Both the position numbers and the translations under genes were made by a program. Below are positions 1 to 7,341 of a stretch of 47,344 nt of DNA, piece by piece. Each line of letters opens with the position of its first letter. Within the stretch, counting starts at the first letter, position 1. Source of the DNA: an uncultured Clostridia bacterium (GTDB lineage: Bacteria > Bacillota > Clostridia > TANB77 > CAG-508); contig CALXAV010000014.1 in the NCBI GenBank assembly GCA_944386385.1, forward strand, positions 1 to 47,344, written 5' to 3'. The notes beneath the pieces were generated by a model that saw nothing but the letters and a program-made list of their open reading frames with translations, had not been told where the DNA came from and searched no databases.

Positions 1-1
1 A

Positions 2-268
2 GAAGTAACATTAAGAGTAAATAAAGGCTCAGAAAACTTTGGAGAAAAAGACAACATGGTAATATTAACAGAGACAAATAATCCAGCAGGATATGAAGAT
101 ATAGATAGAGAAGACAATAGTGATACATCAAGTATGATATTATCAGTAGCAACAGGATTAGATAGAAATGATAGAATAGTAATAATAGGAATAGTACAAA
201 TAGTATTAGTTATTACAATAGGATTATTACTAAGTTATAAGAAAAGGGAAAAGAAACCTAAAGAATAA
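2..268 (+). CDS. C-terminal end of a membrane-anchored surface protein (partial)
   Basis: The reading frame is open from base 2, upstream of the first ATG at 56, so this is the tail of a longer gene cut by the window edge. The visible 88 residues are an extracellular-looking acidic stretch, a hydrophobic helix (IVIIGIVQIVLVITIGLLL) and a basic cytoplasmic end (SYKKREKKPKE). That layout is a single-pass C-terminal membrane anchor with the positive residues inside, typical of clostridial surface or adhesin-like proteins. No LPXTG motif is visible, so anchoring would be by the helix alone. The domain content and function cannot be seen from here. Confidence 0.7.
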   Translation, partial: EVTLRVNKGSENFGEKDNMVILTETNNPAGYEDIDREDNSDTSSMILSVATGLDRNDRIVIIGIVQIVLVITIGLLLSYKKREKKPKE

Positions 269-302
269 ACCGTAAGGATTTATAAAAGAAAAACTCAAAG
301 GA

Positions 303-343
303 AAGAATCAGAAATATAAATGTTTCTGGTTCTTTTCAATTTT
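303..343 (+). terminator. Rho-independent terminator after the surface protein
   Basis: The arms AGAATCAGAAA and TTTCTGGTTCT pair around a short AT loop and are followed by a T-rich run. It ends the transcript of the partial surface gene. Confidence 0.7.
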
Positions 344-356
344 TCAAAAAATGTTA

Positions 357-385
357 TTGACAAAAAATGTAAATGGTAGTATTAT
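357..385 (+). promoter_or_regulatory. Sigma-A promoter for the Rpn-like gene
   Basis: TTGACA at 357-362 is followed after 17 bases by TATTAT at 380-385. The predicted transcript would have a leader of about 180 bases before the coding region, in which I see no gene. Confidence 0.7.
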
Positions 386-566
386 AAGTACACTTTTAGT
401 CCATATATTAAATCTTTCGGGAAAAATCTTCCCACATTTCATTAGAAATAATAAAAAGAAAATCAAAGAAAGAAGGTGATAAAAAGAGAAAATCATAGCA
501 AAAGATGAAAAAACGCCTCGATTTACTAAAGAATAAAAGTTGATTAATGAATAAAAACGATATAGA

Positions 567-1580
567 ATGGAGGTAAGTAAAATAGAAAACAAAAATAAAA
601 AGACACATGATACAATATTTAAAGAATTATTAGAAGATAAGGAAGAATTTAAAGATTTTATAAAAGAGTTTGTAGGTTTTAATCTAGATGGAAATAACTT
701 AGAAGTACAAAACAAAGAATTTAGAACTAAATTTGGATTAAAAACAAGATATATAGATATATTATATAAAATAAAAGAAGAAGAAACATTTATAATAATA
801 GAACATCAAAGTACAGTAGATTATACAATGAGTGAAAGAATGAGTGATTATTGTTTAGTTATTATAGCAAGTAGAAGAAAATATATGAAAAAAAGTAAAA
901 ATAGGAAAGCACCAGTAATATTACCAAATGTATTAAATACAGCATCAAAGAAATGGGATGCAACAAGAACTATAAAACAAGAAGAAAATAATCGCTATAG
1001 GTTTCCTACATTAAAATATCCAGAATATAATGTGATAGATATAAATGATTATAGAATAGGTGAATTATTAGAGAAAAGAACTGGGGTAGCTTTAGCAATG
1101 GCATTCGAAAAAATAAGGGAAAAGGAAGAACTATTCTATATAATAAGTAAGTTAGGAGAAAGAGGAATAAACGAAAGAGAAAAAAGAGCAATGATTCTAA
1201 TAATAGAGAATTTAGAAAATATAATACAACGTATGATAAAAAATTTAACAAAAGAAGAAATAGAAGAAATAAAGAAAGCAATGAAAGAAATAATAAATAA
1301 AGGGAGTGATCTTATGACAAATTTTGCAAAAACATTTATAAAAATATATAAAGAAGAAAGAGCTAGGGGTAGAGAGGAAGGAATAGCAGAGGGAATAGCA
1401 GAAGGAAAAGCAAAAGGAATGGCAGAAGGGAAAGCAGAAGGAATGGCAGAAGGAATGGCAGAAGGTATTTTTCAAGTAGCAAAAGAAATGATCAGAAATA
1501 GAATGAAAGACGAAGATATATTAAAAGTTACACATATTAGTAAAGAAGAGTTAGAAAAGTTAAAATTACAAATAGTTTAA
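567..1580 (+). CDS. Rpn family PD-(D/E)XK nuclease / putative transposase (YhgA-like)
   Basis: The N-terminus (KTHDTIFKELL, then YIDILYKIK and FIIIEHQS) matches the Rpn/YhgA-like family of PD-(D/E)XK proteins, once annotated as transposases and known as recombination-promoting nucleases. The Asp and the Glu-x-Gln of the nuclease core are visible around residues 68-90. The C-terminus carries short tandem repeats of the type (I/K/M)AEG (about residues 272-300), which also appear as 12-base DNA repeats. The start is odd: ATG 567 overlaps the GGAGGT ribosome binding site at 569-574, and the codon at ideal distance, 582, is ATA. The true start may therefore be ATA 582, or the ATG may have mutated. 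Alone behind its own promoter. A mobile or accessory gene by family; whether it is active is unknown. Confidence 0.85.
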   Translation: MEVSKIENKNKKTHDTIFKELLEDKEEFKDFIKEFVGFNLDGNNLEVQNKEFRTKFGLKTRYIDILYKIKEEETFIIIEHQSTVDYTMSERMSDYCLVIIASRRKYMKKSKNRKAPVILPNVLNTASKKWDATRTIKQEENNRYRFPTLKYPEYNVIDINDYRIGELLEKRTGVALAMAFEKIREKEELFYIISKLGERGINEREKRAMILIIENLENIIQRMIKNLTKEEIEEIKKAMKEIINKGSDLMTNFAKTFIKIYKEERARGREEGIAEGIAEGKAKGMAEGKAEGMAEGMAEGIFQVAKEMIRNRMKDEDILKVTHISKEELEKLKLQIV

Positions 1581-1696
1581 ACATTAGAAAGAAAAAAATT
1601 ATTTATTGTTAAATTATATTAAATAAAAAATAAAAACATCTATATAGAAAATTAAAATGAAAAGTTGAAATCTCTGACATAAGTGGAGAAAGTAAA

Positions 1697-2059
1697 TTAT
1701 ATATTTCTAATCAACATGATAAAATGTTTTATAAAATTTAATGTCTCGATTATTTCATCTTCAGAATAATTTTGTAACAATTCTTTTGTCTTGTTAATAC
1801 AATTATCATCAAGACCATAAAGAATATAATCTGCTGAATGGCCACTTAAGTTTCTTAATTTTTTAAGACTTTTATATACTAAGTTACCTTTTCCGTCTTC
1901 AACTAAACCTAAAAATTGACTAGAGATTCCAATTTCTTTAGCTAGTTCAGTTTTATTCATATATAATTCATTTTCTCTTATATCTTTTATTCTTTTTCCT
2001 CTTTTCTCTTGTTCAATTTTTTCTAAATCGTTATCATTATTATTTTTATTCTTCTTCAT
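1697..2059 (-). CDS. XRE-family helix-turn-helix regulator
   Basis: A 120-residue protein with a lysine- and asparagine-rich N-terminus followed by an XRE/Cro-type HTH at about residues 25-80 (IKDIRENELYMNKTELAKEI, ISSQFLGLVEDGKGN, SLKKLRNLSGHSADYILYGL). The C-terminal 35 residues form a short helical region that could dimerise. It is transcribed divergently from the Spo0A-like response regulator across a 139-base gap, so it may repress or respond to that locus. The ribosome binding site AAGGAGAATTATTT lies in front of the ATG. The family is a DNA-binding regulator; the target is inferred from position only. Confidence 0.85.
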   Translation of the reverse strand: MKKNKNNNDNDLEKIEQEKRGKRIKDIRENELYMNKTELAKEIGISSQFLGLVEDGKGNLVYKSLKKLRNLSGHSADYILYGLDDNCINKTKELLQNYSEDEIIETLNFIKHFIMLIRNI

Positions 2060-2144
2060 AAATAATTCTCCTTTTATTTTTATATATTCTATAAAATAGA
2101 AAACACAAAATAGTTAGAGAAAAATAATAAATAAATGTAGTAAT

Positions 2145-2173
2145 TTGAGGGATTTTGTGGTATATTGTAGAAT
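2145..2173 (+). promoter_or_regulatory. Sigma-A promoter for the response regulator
   Basis: TTGAGG at 2145-2150 and TAGAAT at 2168-2173 are 17 bases apart, with the coding start 26 bases downstream. I see no Spo0A box (TGTCGAA) nearby. Confidence 0.6.
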
Positions 2174-2198
2174 ATAAAACTAAAGGAGGAGTTTAGAA

Positions 2199-2984
2199 TT
2201 GACAAGACCTATGAAAATTTTGATTATAGAAGATGATATTGATGATTGTAACAATTTTATTAGTTGTATCAAGAAAAGAGATGATTTTGAATTAGTTGCA
2301 GTAACAGATTCAGACGTTGATGCTTTGAAGTATGTGAAATTAAAACGTCCTGAAGGAATTGTATTAGACTTAGAACTAAATAATAGTAAAAGTGGTAGTA
2401 CTAATTCCTTAGAATTTTTATCAAATTTGAGAAAATTAAATTTGAATTATGAACCAATTGTTATTGTAACAACTCATGTACATTCAAAAAGAACTTATGA
2501 AGTTCTACATAGAGAGGGTGTAGATTTAATTTTATATAAAGACCACCCAAAGTATTCTTGCGATAGTGTTTTAAACAATTTCTTGTTATATAGGAATGAT
2601 TTAGGAGATGAGGAAACAAAAACAATTGAAGAAGAAATAGAAGATAATGAAAATAAGATTTCAGACTTAATTAATCATGAATTGGATTTAATTGGTGTAA
2701 CTGCCAAATTGAAAGGAAGAAAATATATCCATGACGCAATTCTTTATTTGATTGAAAATGAAGATAGTAATACTAATGTTATTCAATATTTAACAAAAAT
2801 TCATAAGAAATCTGGAAATACAATTACAAATGGTATACAAAATGCAATTATTCATGCATGGAGAGTTTCATCTATTGAAGATTTAGAAACATATTATACA
2901 GCTAAAGTAAACTATGAAACCGGTGTACCAACTCCTATGGAGTTTATATATTATTACGTAGATAAGATAAAGAAATTAATCTAG
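2199..2984 (+). CDS. Spo0A-like response regulator (REC plus Spo0A C-terminal DNA-binding domain)
   Basis: Residues 5-125 are a receiver domain: acidic pocket EDD at 11-13, phospho-acceptor D57 in IVLDLEL, T91/T92 and K114. Residues about 155-261 resemble the Spo0A effector domain: HELDLIGVTAKLKGRKYI, then the recognition-helix region around 207-223 (NTITNGIQNAIIHAWRV), then GVPTPMEFI. Such proteins bind DNA when phosphorylated. This is a paralogue rather than Spo0A itself, since the linker is longer and the helices diverge. The start is TTG, with AAGGAGGAG at an ideal 7-base distance. It lies upstream of a tiny peptide gene and a GHKL kinase, so it is probably the response half of that two-component system. 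Confidence 0.85.
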   Translation: MTRPMKILIIEDDIDDCNNFISCIKKRDDFELVAVTDSDVDALKYVKLKRPEGIVLDLELNNSKSGSTNSLEFLSNLRKLNLNYEPIVIVTTHVHSKRTYEVLHREGVDLILYKDHPKYSCDSVLNNFLLYRNDLGDEETKTIEEEIEDNENKISDLINHELDLIGVTAKLKGRKYIHDAILYLIENEDSNTNVIQYLTKIHKKSGNTITNGIQNAIIHAWRVSSIEDLETYYTAKVNYETGVPTPMEFIYYYVDKIKKLI

Positions 2985-3010
2985 TATTCTAAAAAATACT
3001 AGATTTTTTT
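2981..3010 (+). terminator. Rho-independent terminator after the response regulator
   Basis: CTAGTATT and AATACTAG form a perfect 8-bp stem that includes the stop codon, followed by a run of seven Ts. Confidence 0.8.
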
Positions 3011-3037
3011 ATTTTTCACCATCTTTTCTCATTAGCT

Positions 3038-3102
3038 AATACCAGCCATCTAAGCCTTGATGAATGGTATTTTTTTTATGACAAAAAGAAACAAAAATAC
3101 CA
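3038..3102 (+). promoter_or_regulatory. Candidate attenuator with mutually exclusive hairpins before the peptide gene
   Basis: Three segments compete. AATACCA at 3038-3044 can pair with TGGTATT at 3065-3071, which runs into eight Ts (terminator form). TGGTATTTTT at 3065-3074 can instead pair perfectly with AAAAATACCA at 3093-3102 (anti-terminator form). The third segment ends just before the ribosome binding site of the 18-codon ORF. No known ligand-binding fold is recognised. Confidence 0.5.
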
Positions 3103-3122
3103 AAGAAAAAGGTGGTGATAGC

Positions 3123-3179
3123 ATGCTAGATTGGTTAGAAGGTTTGGCAGAATGGATTAGTCATTGGGTAGGATATTAA
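3123..3179 (+). CDS. 18-residue Trp-rich amphipathic peptide (candidate signal or leaderless bacteriocin)
   Basis: A short ORF with a strong ribosome binding site (AAGGTGGTGAT) encodes MLDWLEGLAEWISHWVGY. Hydrophobic residues at 2, 4, 5, 8, 11, 12, 15 and 16 line one face of a helix, with D, E, S and H on the other. It has no Cys, so it is not a classical AgrD thiolactone precursor, and no leader. It has its own terminator and sits between a Spo0A-like response regulator and a GHKL kinase of AgrC-like architecture. That is where a signal peptide gene would be expected. Alternatives are a leaderless bacteriocin, a phenol-soluble-modulin-like peptide, or a leader peptide. Translation is inferred from the ribosome binding site and the context. 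Confidence 0.6.
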   Translation: MLDWLEGLAEWISHWVGY

Positions 3180-3191
3180 TAATAAGTATAC

Positions 3192-3227
3192 AATAGGAAA
3201 ATGCGAATTGAACATTTTCCTATTTTT
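3192..3227 (+). terminator. Rho-independent terminator after the peptide gene
   Basis: AATAGGAAAATG and CATTTTCCTATT make a perfect 12-bp stem with a 9-base loop and a T-tail. It makes the peptide a separate short transcript. Confidence 0.85.
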
Positions 3228-3236
3228 ATGTATAAT
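3208..3236 (+). promoter_or_regulatory. Promoter for the sensor kinase, overlapping the peptide terminator
   Basis: TTGAAC at 3208-3213 and TATAAT at 3231-3236 are exactly 17 bases apart. The promoter overlaps the downstream arm of the terminator, so peptide and kinase can be expressed independently. Confidence 0.65.
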
Positions 3237-3263
3237 TATAAAAAAGAAAAAGTATGGAGAAAA

Positions 3264-4742
3264 ATGGAAAATCTAATGAAAGCAATAGATATAAATACAA
3301 TTATATACATTATCAAATTAATACTTATAAGTATTTGCACATACTATGTTAGTATTAAAATTTTAAATATAAAATCAATAACATTAAAAAGTAAAATTGT
3401 ATTTTTGATAGGTTCAATAATTATAGCGATTTTTTCTAATTTAATAAACATAATAACTGGTATACAAGCAAATACTATAATATATACAATAATTCTAGTG
3501 TCAATTTCTTTTGCAGTTGTTACTAAAAGTAAGTTAGGATATTCTATATTAATAAATACGATTTCTTTAAGCATAAACCAATTAATATTTATATTTTCAA
3601 CAGCTATAAACTATATTTTTTATACGATTACAAAGGTAGAAAATGAATTTTTTAATTTTATTTTTATTACACTTATCCATATTATTATTTTAAAACAATT
3701 TTTAAAGATTAAAAGAATAAGTAAAGGAATAATATTTCTTAATAAAAATAAAAATAATGAGTATCTTAATTTACTAATTTTAAATGTAAGTATTATAATC
3801 TTGTTTACAATTGTTATGTTAGTAAATTATCAAAAGAAATATACTCTTAATTTAGTATTTATATTAATTATATTTTCTATCATAATGTTCATAACCATAC
3901 AAAAGTCACTACACTTGTATTATAAACAGAAGATGTTGGTAAAAGACTTAGAGGAAACAAAATTAGAGTTGGAAAATAAGAAGAAAGAAGTAGAAGCGTT
4001 AGAAAAAGAGAATTTGGAATTTAGTAAAGTAAGTCATTCAATAGCACATAAACAGAAAGCATTAGAATATAAACTAAATGAGCTAAGTATGAAAAGTGAA
4101 ATAGCAGAAGAGATGAATCTAAAAGATAGAATAGATGACTTGAGTAAAGAATTGAGAAAAGAAACAATTGTAGTTTTAGACAAAACAGGAATTACTGAAA
4201 TAGATGATATGTTTTCTTATATGCAAGCAGAATGTGTGAAAAATAAAATAGATTTTCAACTGCAACTAAGTGGAAATATTTATAAAATGATAAATCATTA
4301 TATAGATAAAAAAGAATTAGAAATATTAATTGCAGACCACATAAAGAATGCAATTATAGCAATAGGATATGGAAACAATATAAATAAAAGTATATTAGTA
4401 AGACTTGGAAAACTAGATGGAAGTTATGGTTTATATGTTTATGATTCAGGTATAGAATTTGAAATAGAAACATTAATAAACTTAGGAAAGAAACCAAGTA
4501 CAACACATAGAGATTCTGGTGGTACAGGTATGGGATTTATGAATACTTTTGATACATTAAGAAAACATAAAGCAAGTTTTATAATAGAAGAATTAGGAAA
4601 ACCAACTAAAGATAATTTTACCAAAGTTTTGAAATTTAAATTTGATGGAAAGAATGAGTTTAAAATCTGTTCATATAGAGATGAAGAAATAAAAAGTAAA
4701 GATAAAGAAAATAGTTTAATTGTAGAAAAGATAACTTTATAG
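3264..4742 (+). CDS. GHKL-domain sensor histidine kinase (AgrC-like architecture)
   Basis: The protein has 492 residues from ATG 3264, which follows TATGGAG. An earlier in-frame start at 3201 would lie inside the terminator stem and is rejected. Residues 1 to about 215 are strongly hydrophobic, with about six membrane helices. Next comes a charged coiled coil, then a candidate phospho-acceptor His near residue 258 (KVSHSIAHKQKALE), then a GHKL ATPase domain. The N-box-like ADHIKNAIIA lies near 356-365, the G1 box YDSGIEF follows, and the G2 box GTGMGFMNTF lies near 420. This is the AgrC/ComD-type architecture that senses peptides at the membrane. Partners by position are the 18-residue peptide and the Spo0A-like regulator. 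Confidence 0.85.
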   Translation: MENLMKAIDINTIIYIIKLILISICTYYVSIKILNIKSITLKSKIVFLIGSIIIAIFSNLINIITGIQANTIIYTIILVSISFAVVTKSKLGYSILINTISLSINQLIFIFSTAINYIFYTITKVENEFFNFIFITLIHIIILKQFLKIKRISKGIIFLNKNKNNEYLNLLILNVSIIILFTIVMLVNYQKKYTLNLVFILIIFSIIMFITIQKSLHLYYKQKMLVKDLEETKLELENKKKEVEALEKENLEFSKVSHSIAHKQKALEYKLNELSMKSEIAEEMNLKDRIDDLSKELRKETIVVLDKTGITEIDDMFSYMQAECVKNKIDFQLQLSGNIYKMINHYIDKKELEILIADHIKNAIIAIGYGNNINKSILVRLGKLDGSYGLYVYDSGIEFEIETLINLGKKPSTTHRDSGGTGMGFMNTFDTLRKHKASFIIEELGKPTKDNFTKVLKFKFDGKNEFKICSYRDEEIKSKDKENSLIVEKITL

Positions 4743-4757
4743 TAATAAAAAAATAGT

Positions 4758-4799
4758 ATTAGCATAAGAATTAATAAGAAAAGGAGGTCTTATGCTAAT
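4758..4799 (+). promoter_or_regulatory. Perfect 12-bp inverted repeat with the ribosome binding site in its loop
   Basis: ATTAGCATAAGA at 4758-4769 and TCTTATGCTAAT at 4788-4799 are perfect complements. The 18-base loop ends in AAGGAGG, and the DUF6512 ATG follows the stem directly. The stem itself contains an out-of-frame ATG (4792) that opens a 13-codon ORF overlapping the start of the next gene. The placement suggests translational control. Confidence 0.55.
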
Positions 4800-5375
4800 A
4801 TGGAATTTATTAAAAAAGTTCTTGGAAAAATAAAATCAAATAAGTTAATAAAGGCACAGCTGGCTGTAATCTTATTTAGTTTAATATTAGGAACATTGTT
4901 ACATTTTACATATGAATGGTCTGGTGAGAACCTATTTGTAGGAAGTTTTAGTGCAGTAAATGAAAGTGTATGGGAACATTTAAAATTAGTATTTTATCCA
5001 ATGTTAATTGCAACAATCGTAGAATATTTCTTTGTAAAAGATGTGGCTAATAATTATGTTGAAGCAAAAACAATTGGCATATTTACAGCAATAAGTTTTA
5101 TAGTAGTAGCATTTTTTACGTATTCAGGAATTATTGGAACAAGCATTATTGTAATAGATATTTTATTATTTATAATTAGTATAATACTTGGAGAATATGT
5201 TGCATATAGGCTTATGAAAAGAGAAGACGAAAGTACAGTGACAACAGAAGTTTTATCAATTGTAATACTTGTATTTTTACTTATGTGCTTTGTTATATTT
5301 ACATATTTACCACCAGAAGTAAATCTATTTAGAGATGTAACTACAGGTGTATATGGAATAGGAAATATTTTGTAG
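4800..5375 (+). CDS. DUF6512 family membrane protein
   Basis: A 191-residue protein with five or six hydrophobic helices and the family-typical segment FVGSFSAVNESVWEHLKL between helices 1 and 2. I recognise this as the DUF6512 family, of unknown function, common in Clostridia. It is not AgrB: the His and Cys protease residues of that family are absent. It follows the kinase by 57 bases, and the hairpin between them may set its translation. The spacing from GGAGG to the ATG is long (12 bases). The association with the signalling locus is positional only. Confidence 0.75.
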   Translation: MEFIKKVLGKIKSNKLIKAQLAVILFSLILGTLLHFTYEWSGENLFVGSFSAVNESVWEHLKLVFYPMLIATIVEYFFVKDVANNYVEAKTIGIFTAISFIVVAFFTYSGIIGTSIIVIDILLFIISIILGEYVAYRLMKREDESTVTTEVLSIVILVFLLMCFVIFTYLPPEVNLFRDVTTGVYGIGNIL

Positions 5376-5400
5376 AAAGTAGGAGTTTTCCTACTTTTTA
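5376..5400 (+). terminator. Rho-independent terminator after DUF6512
   Basis: AAAGTAGGA and TCCTACTTT form a tight stem followed by Ts. It closes the signalling locus. Confidence 0.8.
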
Positions 5401-5440
5401 TAATATTTTTTAGAAAACTGGAAAAAATTTCAAAAAACTA

Positions 5441-5469
5441 TTGACAAAATTTGTAAAAATAATTATAAT
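5441..5469 (+). promoter_or_regulatory. Consensus sigma-A promoter upstream of the YraN-like gene
   Basis: TTGACA at 5441-5446 and TATAAT at 5464-5469 are 17 bases apart. A transcript from here would run through the long inverted repeat at 5544-5705 before reaching the coding region. Confidence 0.8.
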
Positions 5470-5543
5470 GAATGCAGTTTTTAAATCAAAACATTTAAAT
5501 CATATATTAAATCAAAAAATTCAGTTTAAAATTAAAAAATGTA

Positions 5544-5705
5544 TTTAGATATCTGAGGCCATTATAAGCCCCTAATTTTGATCCCTAATAAAAAGTTATT
5601 CCCTATAATTTTTATGAATTTTATTAAATCTTTTAAAAGTCCCCGAGATATTTTAAAAACAATTAAATATTATATTATTTTTTATAATGGCCTCAGATAT
5701 CTAAA
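5544..5705. repeat. 162-bp element with perfect 24-bp terminal inverted repeats
   Basis: The left arm (5544-5567, beginning TTTAGATATCTGAGG) and right arm (5682-5705, ending CCTCAGATATCTAAA) are perfect reverse complements over 24 bases. The 114-base interior holds three CCCTA(A/T)-type motifs and a CCCCGAG and has no supported coding region. It resembles a miniature inverted-repeat element inserted in a 5' leader, or a long-range RNA hairpin. I see no clear target-site duplication. A 67-codon ORF crossing it has no ribosome binding site and is discounted. Confidence 0.65.
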
Positions 5706-5725
5706 TATGTTTAAAGGAGGAAAGG

Positions 5726-6088
5726 TTGCAAAAAATAATAAATGCAGGAAGAAAAGAAATAGCAGAAAACATCGTTTGTAAATACTTAAGAAATAAAAAC
5801 TATATAATAGTAGAAAAGAATTTCGAATGTAAGAAAGAAATAATAGACTTAATTGCTTATGATGAACAAACTAAAGAACTAGTATTTATTAGTTTAAAGC
5901 TATGCTTTTTACCAAATCAGTTAAACAGGAAAGAAACTATTGAAAAGCAAGAGATTCTTAAAAACATAGCTAAATATTATAATTATGAATATGGTCTTTA
6001 TGACATACCAGTTAGATTTGATATGATAAGACTATTTCTAAATAATAGTGTATACAAATTAAAACATATAAAAAGAGTATTTTGTTAA
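5726..6088 (+). CDS. YraN / UPF0102 family endonuclease-like protein
   Basis: A 120-residue protein from TTG 5726, preceded by AAAGGAGG at five bases. The order GRKEIAENIVCKYLRNKNY, IVEKNFECKKEIIDLIAYD and LVFISLKL follows the YraN/UPF0102 fold, a small PD-(D/E)XK-like nuclease of the Holliday-junction-resolvase type. The family's GEIDLIA motif is altered to KEIIDLIA, and the usual VEVKTR motif reads ISLKLC, so the Glu-x-Lys catalytic pair is weakened. Activity may be reduced or lost. It sits alone between its promoter and a bidirectional terminator. Confidence 0.75.
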   Translation: MQKIINAGRKEIAENIVCKYLRNKNYIIVEKNFECKKEIIDLIAYDEQTKELVFISLKLCFLPNQLNRKETIEKQEILKNIAKYYNYEYGLYDIPVRFDMIRLFLNNSVYKLKHIKRVFC

Positions 6089-6099
6089 AGTAAAAAATA

Positions 6100-6136
6100 A
6101 AAAAAGTTGTCCAAATAATTTGAACAACTATTTTTC
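6100..6136. terminator. Bidirectional terminator between convergent genes
   Basis: AGTTGTCCAAA and TTTGAACAACT pair with one mismatch, with A-runs on one side and Ts on the other. It serves the YraN-like gene and the convergent dGTPase. Confidence 0.75.
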
Positions 6137-7341
6137 TAAAATCTAATTATTTCGTTATACATTTCCATTGCAAAGTTATCTGTCATACCTGAGATATAAG
6201 ATATGATAGCTTTAGAAAAATCTTTTTCATCTGAAATATTAAATATAACCTTATTTTTCAATTTTAATTCTTCACGATTACCAAAATCACAATAATTTTC
6301 TAAGAAATGATAAAATTCATTTGCTAGTTTTGGATAGAATTTTCTTAAACTATTTAGATTTTGTAAAGTGTTTTCTTTATCATAGCACTCTTTTAAAATA
6401 TCATAAATTTCATTAATAACAAGTTTAAAATATTTTATAGAAGTACGTGTACGTCTACTAAAATAAATATGGTTATAGTTAAATTCTTTTATTTTATTCA
6501 TTAAATTAAAAGCTTTTGAAGAGAAACATAAGCCTTTTTCTGGTGAAGAATTTTCACATAAATCACATACTAAATAATTTATAATAGTACTATTATTTAA
6601 TGTCTCAGAAGAATTAAAATTTAGTAAAGAATATAATTCTTCTAAATGATTATCTAATATTCCTAAAGTAATTGCATCTTCTATATCACGACCTATATAT
6701 GAAATCTTATCAGAAATTTTAACTACACATGCCTCCCATGTATATGGTGCATATTGGTTAGGACGTACATACTCATTTAAAGCTATAAATTCATTTCTTG
6801 GTCGTAATGCATTTTCATCTATTTCACCACAATGTGAAATAATACCGTCACGAATTCCATAAGATAGATTTAAATTCTTTTTATATCCATCATGACCAAC
6901 TAATAATTCTATAGAGTCAACAAAATCTAAACCATTCTTTTCATGCCAAAAACTGTAACCTAAATCTCTACTAGAAATTTCTGAAAGAATTTTTTCTCCT
7001 TCATGTCCGAAAGGACTATGCCCTAAATCATGAGCTACAGCAATCGCTTTAGTAAGTTCTGTGTTTAAACCTAAGTAACTTGCAATTGTATAACTAATAG
7101 ACTCTACATGTGTTACATGTTCTATTCTTGTACAAATATGGTCATTCTCTGGAGAGAAAAATACTTGTGTTTTGTGTTTTAATCTTCTATAAGCATTTGA
7201 GTGTATAATTCTTGTGTAGTCTCTATCAAAACCACTTCTTATATCGTTACTTCTTGTTTCTAATGGAGCTATTCTTGATATAACATTTTTCCATTTAGGA
7301 TTATTTTCATTCATAGCAACAGTTTTAAAAGAATTTTTCAT
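6136..7341 (-). CDS. dgt: dGTP triphosphohydrolase-like HD-domain protein
   Basis: A 401-residue protein of the dGTPase family, which removes triphosphate from dNTPs and so affects nucleotide pools. The N-terminus has the family block SNAYRRLKHKTQV near residues 48-60. HD-domain metal ligands are H75, the H104-D105 pair in HDLGHSPFGHEGE, and a later Asp in KISDKISYIGRDIED. The start is well supported by AAGGAGG five bases before the ATG. It lies divergent from the small acidic protein and thymidylate kinase, a sensible nucleotide-metabolism pairing. Whether the preferred substrate is dGTP cannot be told from sequence alone. Confidence 0.88.
   Translation of the reverse strand: MKNSFKTVAMNENNPKWKNVISRIAPLETRSNDIRSGFDRDYTRIIHSNAYRRLKHKTQVFFSPENDHICTRIEHVTHVESISYTIASYLGLNTELTKAIAVAHDLGHSPFGHEGEKILSEISSRDLGYSFWHEKNGLDFVDSIELLVGHDGYKKNLNLSYGIRDGIISHCGEIDENALRPRNEFIALNEYVRPNQYAPYTWEACVVKISDKISYIGRDIEDAITLGILDNHLEELYSLLNFNSSETLNNSTIINYLVCDLCENSSPEKGLCFSSKAFNLMNKIKEFNYNHIYFSRRTRTSIKYFKLVINEIYDILKECYDKENTLQNLNSLRKFYPKLANEFYHFLENYCDFGNREELKLKNKVIFNISDEKDFSKAIISYISGMTDNFAMEMYNEIIRF

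Noticed and set aside
1376-1470. Possible CRISPR or satellite array
   Set aside because: The short repeats are in-frame codons of the Rpn-like C-terminus with no spacers.
1245-1475. Cys/Phe/His-rich ORF on the minus strand
   Set aside because: It is the shadow of the AEG-coding 12-base repeats in the Rpn-like gene and has no ribosome binding site.
4800-5375. AgrB-like peptide-processing protease
   Set aside because: The size and membrane topology are similar, but the catalytic His and Cys are absent and the FSAVNESVWEHL block marks DUF6512.
5578-5781. 67-codon ORF across the long inverted repeat
   Set aside because: It starts in the element's interior without a ribosome binding site and runs into the YraN-like gene in another frame.
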